From assembly GCA_021555075.1 (NCBI GenBank), contig JAKGBX010000002.1, forward strand, positions 553,001-617,000: 64,000 bases of DNA, written 5' to 3'. How positions within the stretch are numbered: the first letter of the stretch is position 1; each line of letters opens with the position of its first letter. The notes below the pieces were generated by a model. The model saw only the letters and a program-made list of their open reading frames with translations, did no database searches and was not told the DNA's origin. Both the position numbers and the translations under genes were made by a program. This document shows positions 26,159 to 33,552 of the stretch, one piece after another. This stretch comes from Rhodobacteraceae bacterium LMO-JJ12. GTDB lineage: Bacteria; Pseudomonadota; Alphaproteobacteria; Rhodobacterales; Rhodobacteraceae.

Positions 26159-27345
26159 TCGTGATCCTCCTCAGGAGTCTTGCGGAAGGGGCCGTAGGCG
26201 GTGAGCACCTCGATTTCTTCCGCAACGGCGTCGCGCTCTGCCTCAAGATAGTGCGAAACTGCCCCGGCGAAACCCGGATCTGCGATCCAGTGCAGCGCGT
26301 GGCAGGTTGTGGGCAGATATCCGCGCGCCAGTTTGTGTTCGCCCTGTGCCCCGGCTTCGACACGTGAGAGGCCATGGGTAATGGCGAAGTCGATGGCCTG
26401 ATAATAGCACAGTTCGAAATGCAGGCAGGGGTGATGCTCGGTGCAGCCCCAGTAGCGGCCATAAAGCGTATCGCGGCCAATGAAATTGAGCGCGCCGGCG
26501 ACGAAGGCGCCATCGCGTTCAGCAAGAACCATCAGGATGTCATCGCGCAGGGTTTCGTGGGCAATATCGAAAAACGCGCGCGTGAGATAGGGCGTGCCCC
26601 ATTTGCGGCTGCCGGTGTCTTGATAAAAGCGCCAGAAGGCGTCCCAATGTTCGGGCTTGATGGCATTTCCGGTAAGGGAGACGATTTGGCCACCGAAATC
26701 TTGGGCCTGGGCGCGTTCGCGGCGGATGTTCTTGCGTTTGCGCGAGGAAAGGGAAGCAAGGAAGCCCTCGAAATCGGGATAAGCGGCGTTTTCCCAGTGA
26801 AATTGTTGAGTGGTGCGGTGCAGCAGGCCCATTTCCAGGCCTGCCTGTGCCTCTTCCTCGGTGCAGAAGGTGATGTGGAGCGAGCTGATCTCATTGTTGG
26901 CGGCGATTTCGACCGCGCCTTGGATCAGGGCAGACCGCCCGGTAGTCTCAAACCCCGGTTTAACCAATAGGCGGCGTCCGGTGGCAGGGGTGAAGGGCAC
27001 GGCGATCTGGAATTTGGGGTAGTATTGCCCACCCGCGCGCTCGAAGGCATGCGCCCAGTTGTGGTCGAAGATGTATTCGCCCTGGCTGTGGGATTTGGCA
27101 TAGAGCGGGGCGCAGGCGATGATCTCGGTCCCGAGATGGGCGGTAAGATAGCGCGGCTGCCAGCCGGTGCCGGGGCCGACCGAGCCGCTCTGTTCGAGTG
27201 CGGCCAGAAAGCGATAGGTGGTAAAAGGATCGGCAGGGGCGCCGCCCGCTGTAGTCTCGGGGCAGGCGCAGGCATCCCAATCGGCGCGCCCGATGTCGGA
27301 AATCGACGCGTGCAGTTGGATTTCTATGGGAGTTTCACCGTCCAT
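26155..27345 (-). CDS. GNAT/FemAB-like acetyltransferase-fold protein (COG3146)
   Basis: A 396-residue cytoplasmic protein of the COG3146 (DUF482) group, whose members are predicted N-acyltransferases of the GNAT/FemAB fold. Recognisable segments are [52 protein letters not shown] and the C-terminal [33 protein letters not shown] with ARGYLPTT. The donor and acceptor are unknown. I placed the start at ATG 27345, giving a protein that opens with MDGETPIEI; the ribosome site is weak and a start at 27423, inside the upstream gene, cannot be excluded. It is coupled to phhB by ATGA overlap. Confidence 0.8.
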   Translation of the reverse strand: MDGETPIEIQLHASISDIGRADWDACACPETTAGGAPADPFTTYRFLAALEQSGSVGPGTGWQPRYLTAHLGTEIIACAPLYAKSHSQGEYIFDHNWAHAFERAGGQYYPKFQIAVPFTPATGRRLLVKPGFETTGRSALIQGAVEIAANNEISSLHITFCTEEEAQAGLEMGLLHRTTQQFHWENAAYPDFEGFLASLSSRKRKNIRRERAQAQDFGGQIVSLTGNAIKPEHWDAFWRFYQDTGSRKWGTPYLTRAFFDIAHETLRDDILMVLAERDGAFVAGALNFIGRDTLYGRYWGCTEHHPCLHFELCYYQAIDFAITHGLSRVEAGAQGEHKLARGYLPTTCHALHWIADPGFAGAVSHYLEAERDAVAEEIEVLTAYGPFRKTPEEDHD

Positions 27346-27397
27346 TGGTGGAATATCGGGGTTGGGTTGCGTGGGGGCAAGGCCGTTGAGAACATTC

Positions 27398-28162
27398 TTA
27401 CAATGCTGCGAGGTAGGCCTCAAAGGTGATGTTGTCGACGACCTTGCGCGCCTCGGCCTCGATTTCGGCTGATGTCACGGTCCAGCAAAGGATAGGGGCG
27501 CCGACAGTGCGCAGTTCCGAGAGCCGGGGATTGTGCAGGTCGATGACGTTATGGGAGACGAAGCTGGCGCCGACCGATTCGTAATCGGGGATTGTGCGCA
27601 GATGATCGCAGGTAGCCGGGGGCAGAAGCGGCCAGTCGAGCGGGTTGTAGGCACAGGTGACGAGCCCGCGGGCAACACCCGGCAGAAGCCGTTCGAATGC
27701 TGCGACTGCGTGCGGATTGAATGACATCACCGCCACCGGTCCGCGATAGGATTTCAGAGCTTCGGCGGTGGCGTATTCCAGCGGGCCGACATTGGGGCCC
27801 ATGGCGCCATCCTGATCCTTGATTTCGATGAGCAAGGGAGTTGCGCCATCGACCAGCGCGAGCATCTCTTGCAGGGTGGGCACGGTTTCACCATCGCCCC
27901 CGAGGAGGGGGATCTGGGCCAGTGCGGCGGTGGTGTGTTGACGGATCGGGCCACGTTCGGACGTGAGGCGGGCGAGATCGTAGTCGTGAAACACCATCGC
28001 CTGACCATCGAGCGAGAGCTGAACGTCGAATTCGATACCATAGCCCGCCGCAATGGCGGCGCGAAATGCGGCGCGCGAGTTTTCAGGACGGCCCGCCGAA
28101 ACGTCATGCAAGGCCCGATGGGCAAGAGGGCGGGTCAGAAAAGCGGGATCGAGCGCGGGCAT
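27398..28162 (-). CDS. Glycerophosphodiester phosphodiesterase family protein
   Basis: A 254-residue TIM-barrel phosphodiesterase, cytoplasmic by lack of a signal peptide, that should hydrolyse glycerophosphodiesters to glycerol-3-phosphate and an alcohol. Family motifs are AHRALHD (His15), a GIEFDVQLSLDG metal site (Glu44, Asp46), MVFHD with catalytic His59, and LLIEIKD. The first motif reads HRALHD instead of HRG, a variant common in short alphaproteobacterial members. It is nine bases downstream of ridA and upstream of the GNAT gene. Confidence 0.9.
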   Translation of the reverse strand: MPALDPAFLTRPLAHRALHDVSAGRPENSRAAFRAAIAAGYGIEFDVQLSLDGQAMVFHDYDLARLTSERGPIRQHTTAALAQIPLLGGDGETVPTLQEMLALVDGATPLLIEIKDQDGAMGPNVGPLEYATAEALKSYRGPVAVMSFNPHAVAAFERLLPGVARGLVTCAYNPLDWPLLPPATCDHLRTIPDYESVGASFVSHNVIDLHNPRLSELRTVGAPILCWTVTSAEIEAEARKVVDNITFEAYLAAL

Positions 28163-28170
28163 GGGGCGGT

Positions 28171-28632
28171 CTACCGGATCTGAAAGATGGCTTCGATTTC
28201 GACGGCGACACCGAGCGGAAGCGCGCCTGCCGAAACCGCCGAGCGAGAATGACGACCGGCGTCACCCAGCGCTTCAACCAGGAAATCGGAGCAACCGTTG
28301 ATGACCTTGGGCTGTTCGGTGAAATCAGGCGTCGAATTGACGAAACCGGTGAGTTTGACCACACGCACCAAGCGGTCGATATCGCCGCCGCAGGCCGCCT
28401 TGAGTTGGGCCAGAAGGCCAATGGCGCAGGTCTTTGCCGCTGCGGCGCCGGCTGCCGTATCAAGATCGGCGCCGACCTTGCCGGTGATCAGCGCGCCATC
28501 CTGCATGGATATCTGGCCCGAGACGAAAACCAGATCGCCAACCTGAACGAAGGGGACGTAATTGGCCGCCGGGGCGGGGGCGTCGGGAAGGGTGACGCCA
28601 AGTTCGGCAAGGCGGGTTTCGATCTTTGACAT
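28171..28632 (-). CDS. RidA/YjgF family protein
   Basis: A 153-residue protein of the Rid family, small trimeric enzymes that deaminate reactive enamine/imine intermediates made by PLP enzymes. The imine-binding arginine is Arg130 in HSRSAVSAGALPLG, followed by the closing VAVEIEAIF. At 153 residues with the RLAELGVTLPDAPAPAANYVPF opening it belongs to the longer Rid-like subgroup and not to archetypal RidA (about 128 residues), so deaminase activity is probable but not certain. It is the first gene of the ridA-GDPD-GNAT-phhB operon. Confidence 0.87.
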   Translation of the reverse strand: MSKIETRLAELGVTLPDAPAPAANYVPFVQVGDLVFVSGQISMQDGALITGKVGADLDTAAGAAAAKTCAIGLLAQLKAACGGDIDRLVRVVKLTGFVNSTPDFTEQPKVINGCSDFLVEALGDAGRHSRSAVSAGALPLGVAVEIEAIFQIR

Positions 28633-28764
28633 GGGAGGCTCCTTGGGCAGGGTTCGAATCGCACAGACGCTAATGCCTTTTGCATCAAATCTGTGCCTGA
28701 GATCTAGTGCAAGACGCTTTGGGATATAGGGGCGGCGCCGGCGAGTGATGCGGCGTTCAAGCCG

Positions 28765-30075
28765 TCAGCTTTCGCGGAAGGCTTTGGAGAAATAGCTGGT
28801 GAGTGGGCGTAGAAGATAGGCCAGCGGTGTGCGGTCATCTGTGCGAATAAAGCTGTCGACGGGCATACCGGGGAGCAAGACCGCCCCTTCGGGCAAGCGA
28901 TCAGTCTGGCCTTCATCGAGAACGATCTCGGCGCGATAGAAGGTGGCGCCGGTGACCTTATCGGAAAACGCATCGGCGGACACCTTGGTGACACGGCCAA
29001 AAACGTCGGGCGAATTGCGTTGATCGAACGCCGGGAAACGCAAGGTGACCTCCTGACCGACATAGACCATGTCGATATGGATCGGGTCGACCTGAGCGGC
29101 GATGACGAGCGGGCGATCCTGCGGCACAAGAAACAGGAGCGGCTGGGCCGGGCTTATCACTGAGCGGCGGGCAAATACTGCGAGATCATAGACGATGCCA
29201 GAGACTGGCGCGGTAATATCGAGGCGGTTGAGCCGTTCATCGAGTGCGCGACGCTCTTCCATCAAGGCAAGCTCGCGCTGACGCAGGTCGCGCAACTGGG
29301 TAATCGCCTCTTCGCGACGGTGCGTGGTGAGTTTGAGAATTTCGATTTCGATTTCGGTGATGCGGGTATTGGTTTGCGCCTTGCGCGCAATCAATTCGCC
29401 AACCGAGCCGGCCAGCCGGGCTTGCTCGCGCTGAAGCGCCAAGACGCGAGAGGCCTGCGCCAGCCCCTTGTCGAGCAGTGCCTGTTGCGAGGCGAGTTCC
29501 TCGGCGATGAGGTTGCGCTGAATTTCCATCGCCGCCGCCTGGGCGTCGATGCCTTCGATCTGGTTGTTGAGCTGTTCGCGCTGCCGCGAGAGCTGTTCTG
29601 TTTCGCGGCTGATGGTTTCGTCGCGGGCGCGCAAGAGGTTGGTCTGGCCTTCCATGAGTTCGCGCACATCGGGATCGGTGGCCGCCCGTGTGTGAAGCTC
29701 CTCGGGAAATTTGATCTCGCTGGTTCCGTCGCGTTCGGCGATCAGTCGCCCCTGCCGGGCCATCAGCTCAAAAAGTTCGCTTTCGAGAATAGCCTTCTTT
29801 GATTGCCATTCAACCGGATCGAGCTTGATCAGCACTTGTTCGGCGGTGACGGCATCGCCCTCTTGCACCAGGATGTCGGCCACAACGCCGCCATAGGGGT
29901 GCTGCACGACCTGGCGGTTTTGAGCGACTTCGATGCGGCCAGAGGCGACGATGGCGCCTGCGATCTTGGTCAGGGTCGCCCATGAGCCGAAACCACCAAC
30001 GAGAATGGCGACGCCGAGAAAACCGACGAACAGAGGTATGCGGGCGCTCCAACTGGGGTTTTGGGGGGCAGTCAT
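28765..30075 (-). CDS. Type I secretion membrane-fusion protein (HlyD family)
   Basis: A 436-residue periplasmic adaptor. One transmembrane helix near residues 14-36 (FVGFLGVAILVGGFGSW) is followed by a lipoyl-like half (VVQHPYGGVVADILVQEGD), a long Gln/Glu/Arg-rich coiled-coil hairpin (about 120-290) and the second lipoyl and beta-barrel segments (TAPVSGIVYDLAV, IHIDMVYVGQEVTLRFPAF). It resembles PrtE/AprE adaptors of protease-type secretion. Its start shares one base with the stop of the ABC gene. It should link that exporter to a TolC-like outer-membrane channel, which is not encoded in the window. Confidence 0.92.
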   Translation of the reverse strand: MTAPQNPSWSARIPLFVGFLGVAILVGGFGSWATLTKIAGAIVASGRIEVAQNRQVVQHPYGGVVADILVQEGDAVTAEQVLIKLDPVEWQSKKAILESELFELMARQGRLIAERDGTSEIKFPEELHTRAATDPDVRELMEGQTNLLRARDETISRETEQLSRQREQLNNQIEGIDAQAAAMEIQRNLIAEELASQQALLDKGLAQASRVLALQREQARLAGSVGELIARKAQTNTRITEIEIEILKLTTHRREEAITQLRDLRQRELALMEERRALDERLNRLDITAPVSGIVYDLAVFARRSVISPAQPLLFLVPQDRPLVIAAQVDPIHIDMVYVGQEVTLRFPAFDQRNSPDVFGRVTKVSADAFSDKVTGATFYRAEIVLDEGQTDRLPEGAVLLPGMPVDSFIRTDDRTPLAYLLRPLTSYFSKAFRES

Positions 30076-31823
30076 CAGCGAATTCCAGCCGGTTTGCTGG
30101 CAGATTGGATCGTAGCGGCGTTCTTGACCCTTTCGCGCAGGACTTCGTCACGCGGACCAAAAGCGGTGCGCACACCGCCTTCCAGCATCAAAAGCATCTC
30201 GCATTCCTGAATTGCGGCGGGGCGGTGGGCCATGATGATGACAGATCCTCCAGAGGCTTTCATCGACCGGATGGCAGCGTTGAGCGCCTCGGAGCCGGAA
30301 TTGTCGAGGTTGGAATTGGGTTCGTCCAGCACCAGAATTACCGGATCGCCATACATCGCACGCGCCAGGCCGACGCGTTGAATCTGCCCGCCAGAGAGTT
30401 GCCCGCCCGCGACCGATATCGGCGTGTCGTATCCTTGTGGCAAGGTTACGATCAGGTCATGGGCATCGGCCTTCTTGGCGGCCTCGACCACCTTGGCGTC
30501 GTCAAGCTGGGGCGAGAGTCTGGCGATGTTTTCTGCGATCGTTCCGTCAAACAGCTGCACCCGCTGGGGCAGATAGCCGATATAGGTGCCAAGCACCGTG
30601 GGATCATATTGATCGAGCGTTGCACCATCCAGCCGGACATGGCCGCCCGCTGGTCGCCAGACACCTGTAAGAGCGTGCGCCAGTGTTGATTTTCCGGCAC
30701 CAGAGGGGCCGATCACGCCCAACGCCTTGCCCGGTTCCAGCCGGAAACTCAGCATCCGCAGGCTGGCCGTTGACTGACCCGGTGGCACCATTGTGAGCTG
30801 TTGCACGTCGAGTAGGGCGCGGGGTCTCGGCAGGGCGGTGCGTGGCGCGGCGGGGGGCACTTCGGTGAGCAGACGGGCCAGACCGGACCAGCCACGCTGT
30901 GCGCGTTCGACCATTGGCCATTGGCCGATGGCCATGTCGATCGGAGCGAGGGCGCGGCCCAGTAGGATCGAGCCGGCAATCATCGCACCTGGGGTCAATT
31001 CACCTTGAAGCACCAGATAGGCGCCAACACCCAGCATTGCCGATTGCAGGAAAAGTCGGAGTGCCTTGGACATCGAGGTGAAGGAGCCGCGAAGATCCGC
31101 GGCTTGAATGCTGGATCCAAGCGCGGAGGTGCGGCCTTTCTGCCAGCGCTGGAATGCGGCGTCGCGCATGCCCAGAGACATGACCAGTTCGGCCTCTTCG
31201 CGCAGATGCGACGCCATGCGATCAGACCCGGTAGAGGCCATTCCGGCACGCTCCAAGGGGGTGCGTGATACCGATTGGTTGATCAGCGCCACAATGATCA
31301 GGAGCGCCCCGCCACCAAGGGCGAGATAGCCGAGCCAGGGGTGGAAAATGAAAATGGCGAAGATGAAAGCCGGGGTCCAGGGAATGTCGGTCAGGGCCAG
31401 AAGAACGGGCGATGACATCAGGCGCTGTACCGATTCGAGATCGGCGAGATTTCCGGCGGTTTCCTGTGAGCCGCGAACGGCGGATTTGCGCAGCACAGCA
31501 TCAAACACGCGACCATCAAGGCGGGCCTGAAAGCGGGCGCCGGCCCGCGCCATCACCCGGCTGCGGGCGAATTCGAGAACGCCATACATGGCAAACAGGA
31601 AGGCCGCGATGCCCGACAGTGCAATCAGCGTTGCCACCGAGCGCGAGCCAAGCACGCGGTCATAGACCTGTAGCATGTAGAGCGGCCCGGTGAGCATGAG
31701 CAGGTTGACGAACACGCCAAAGAGACCAACGGACCAGAACAGGCCACGGCTTTCCCGGCGCGCAGAGCGAAGCTCGGCCAGGCCAGCGTCGACAGGAGGC
31801 GATTTTCTGCTCATGAATCCCAT
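30075..31823 (-). CDS. Type I secretion ABC permease/ATPase (PrtD-like)
   Basis: A 582-residue half-transporter with an N-terminal six-helix domain (about 25-310) and a C-terminal ATPase. Walker A is GPSGAGKSTLAH, the signature is LSGGQIQRVGLARAM, and Walker B is VILVLDEPNSNLD followed by the H-loop MAHRP. There is no C39 peptidase domain, so substrates should carry an uncleaved C-terminal signal, as for RTX proteins. The ATG at 31823 follows AAGG; ATG 31814 is an alternative. No RTX-type substrate gene is adjacent. It forms an operon with the downstream HlyD-type adaptor. Confidence 0.92.
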   Translation of the reverse strand: MGFMSRKSPPVDAGLAELRSARRESRGLFWSVGLFGVFVNLLMLTGPLYMLQVYDRVLGSRSVATLIALSGIAAFLFAMYGVLEFARSRVMARAGARFQARLDGRVFDAVLRKSAVRGSQETAGNLADLESVQRLMSSPVLLALTDIPWTPAFIFAIFIFHPWLGYLALGGGALLIIVALINQSVSRTPLERAGMASTGSDRMASHLREEAELVMSLGMRDAAFQRWQKGRTSALGSSIQAADLRGSFTSMSKALRLFLQSAMLGVGAYLVLQGELTPGAMIAGSILLGRALAPIDMAIGQWPMVERAQRGWSGLARLLTEVPPAAPRTALPRPRALLDVQQLTMVPPGQSTASLRMLSFRLEPGKALGVIGPSGAGKSTLAHALTGVWRPAGGHVRLDGATLDQYDPTVLGTYIGYLPQRVQLFDGTIAENIARLSPQLDDAKVVEAAKKADAHDLIVTLPQGYDTPISVAGGQLSGGQIQRVGLARAMYGDPVILVLDEPNSNLDNSGSEALNAAIRSMKASGGSVIIMAHRPAAIQECEMLLMLEGGVRTAFGPRDEVLRERVKNAATIQSASKPAGIR

Positions 31824-32148
31824 ATTGCCTTGTGGCGAAAAATTAAAACCTATCGTGTCAATTTCCTACGATAAGCGGAAACCTGCAAGGGATTGTTTTC
31901 AATCCGCTTGATCCAACGCCGAGACCCGACCAGCGCCTCACGAAGTTTCTCTTATGTGTCAAACCGGGTTGCACCCAGCTTTGTGCAGTGATCTGATGCA
32001 ACAGCGCCGAAACAATGCAGGCGGCGTGCCATTTTTGTTTCAAGACTGATGCGATAAGGTTTAGAGAACATCGGCACGGATTGAAACGCAAACACGAATT
32101 GAGACGGAATTGAATTTGTCTGATTGCTGCCCTTCTCGCCAAGGACAT
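31824..32148. other. Divergent intergenic region without a gene
   Basis: About 325 bases, AT-richer than the genes, separate the divergent ABC exporter and mlaA. It must contain promoters for both but no hexamer pair is convincing. A 6-bp hairpin (GGATTG, TTTT, CAATCC; 31890-31905) is the only clean inverted repeat. TTGAAA at 32080 and two GAATTGA copies (32097 and 32107) precede mlaA. Confidence 0.45.
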
Positions 32149-32919
32149 ATGCGCAAGCGGTGTGGTGTGGCCTTGGGTCTTGCCGTTTCGCTATTGCTTT
32201 CGGCGTGCAGTGTTCCCGGCCCGGGCGGCGCGCCTGATGGCATTCACGACCCTTATGAAGAGACCAACCGGCGCAACCATGAAATCAACCGCGCGATTGA
32301 TCGCAGCCTTCTGCGCCCTGCGGGCAAGGGGTATACCACCGTGGTGCCCGTTCCGGTGGCCGACACGGTTTCGAATTTTGCCGACAACCTGAGCCTGCCG
32401 GGCATGGTGGTCAACAATGTGTTGCAGGGTGATTTTGGCGGAGCGGTTCACAACAGTTTCCGCTTTTTCGTCAACACGGTTTTTGGCATCGGTGGTCTGG
32501 GCGATCCGGCCAGCGAAGTGGGCATTGACGCAGTGGAAACCGATTTCGGAGAGACGCTGCATGTCTGGGGGGTGCCGGAAGGTGCCTATGTCGAATTGCC
32601 TCTGTTTGGTCCGTCGACGGAGCGCGCCGCAGTCGGCAAAGCGGTGGATTTCGTTATCGACCCGCTCGGTTTTGTTCTGCCCAAGCCGGAGAAATATTAC
32701 GGCACGGGTGTGAAGGTGCTGTCGAAGGTGGGCAGTCGCGGCCGCTATTCCGACACGATCGATTCGATTCTCTACGAAAGTGCGGACAGTTATGCCCAAT
32801 CAAGGATAATATACCTGCAGAATCGCCGGTTCGAGCTTGGATCGGATGGTGATAGTTCTTATGTCGATCCCTACGATGACCCATATGGTGACCCTTATGC
32901 CGATCCTTACGCAGAATAG
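32149..32919 (+). CDS. mlaA: MlaA/VacJ family outer-membrane lipoprotein
   Basis: A 256-residue lipoprotein of the MlaA family, which removes mislocalised phospholipids from the outer leaflet of the outer membrane. The signal ends in lipobox L-S-A-C (Cys20). The family core runs DPYEETNRRNHEINRAID, ADNLSLPGMVVNNVLQGDF, NTVFGIGGLGDPASE, DFGETLHVWGVPEGAYVELPLFGPS and RYSDTIDSILYESADSYAQSR. ATG 32149 was chosen because it begins the signal; AAGGA is close upstream. The C-terminus is an odd acidic tail with four DPY units in 17 residues. mlaC begins inside the DNA of this tail. Confidence 0.92.
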   Translation: MRKRCGVALGLAVSLLLSACSVPGPGGAPDGIHDPYEETNRRNHEINRAIDRSLLRPAGKGYTTVVPVPVADTVSNFADNLSLPGMVVNNVLQGDFGGAVHNSFRFFVNTVFGIGGLGDPASEVGIDAVETDFGETLHVWGVPEGAYVELPLFGPSTERAAVGKAVDFVIDPLGFVLPKPEKYYGTGVKVLSKVGSRGRYSDTIDSILYESADSYAQSRIIYLQNRRFELGSDGDSSYVDPYDDPYGDPYADPYAE

Positions 32920-33514
32920 ACCTTCACGCCGCAGCGCCCTTCTGGGAATGCTTTCGGGCATCGCGATGACGGCTGTGGCCGGACCTGCCATGGCGCTGAG
33001 CGCGGATGGCGCCAAGCAATTGGTCGATGCGATTGTCGCCGATATCAACAAGGTGATCGGTGCGTCGAGTTCTGAAGCACAGAAGATTTCGCAGTTTGAG
33101 CAGATTTTTGTGCGCTATTCCGACGTGCCGACCATCGCGCGCTATGCGTTGGGAGCGGATGCGCGGCGGGCTTCGTCGGCGCAGATCAATGCCTTCACAA
33201 AGGCGTTTCAGGTTTATGTCAGCCGCAAATACGGCAAGCGGTTCCGCGAATTCATCGGCGGCAAGATTGAAGTGCAAAAGGCCAAGAAGGTGAAATCCTT
33301 CTTTGAGGTCAAGACAATCGCCCATCTGCGCGGTGAATCGCCCTTTGAGGTCACATTCCTGATTTCCGACCGGTCGGGGAGAAGCAAGTTCTTCAACATT
33401 TTCATCGAAGGTGTGAACATGCTGTTGACCGAGCGGACCGAAATCGGAGCGATGCTTGACAAGCGGCGCGGCGATATCGACGCGTTGATCCGCGATCTGA
33501 AAAGCATGAACTGA
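32897..33514 (+). CDS. mlaC: MlaC-like periplasmic phospholipid-binding protein
   Basis: A 205-residue member of the MlaC/Ttg2D family that shuttles phospholipid between MlaA and the inner-membrane MlaFEDB complex. The N-terminus has a twin-arginine-like signal (RPSRRSALLGMLSG...GPAMA). The mature part shows FEQIFVRYSDVPTIARYALG, VYVSRKYGKRF and the C-terminal FNIFIEGVNMLLTERTEIGAMLDKRRGDIDALI, close to the family pattern. The ATG at 32897 overlaps mlaA by 23 bases and has no clear ribosome site, so translation is probably coupled. mlaF, mlaE and mlaD are not in the window. Confidence 0.9.
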   Translation: MPILTQNRPSRRSALLGMLSGIAMTAVAGPAMALSADGAKQLVDAIVADINKVIGASSSEAQKISQFEQIFVRYSDVPTIARYALGADARRASSAQINAFTKAFQVYVSRKYGKRFREFIGGKIEVQKAKKVKSFFEVKTIAHLRGESPFEVTFLISDRSGRSKFFNIFIEGVNMLLTERTEIGAMLDKRRGDIDALIRDLKSMN

Positions 33515-33530
33515 GGCGGAAGCCCGCCTC
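33513..33530. terminator. Hairpin at the mlaC stop
   Basis: GAGGCGG (33513-33519) and CCGCCTC (33524-33530) form a perfect 7-bp stem with loop AAGC, starting within the mlaC stop codon. No U-run follows on either strand. It lies between convergent mlaC and the penicillin-binding protein gene. Confidence 0.45.
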
Positions 33531-33552
33531 GACCTGGCCCGCTGTCGGCAAA

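Noticed and set aside
32860-32919. Tandem repeat array at the mlaA 3' end as a CRISPR-like or VNTR locus
   Set aside because: Only four imperfect nine- to twelve-base units, all in frame and coding for DPY, so it is a coding repeat and not a CRISPR.
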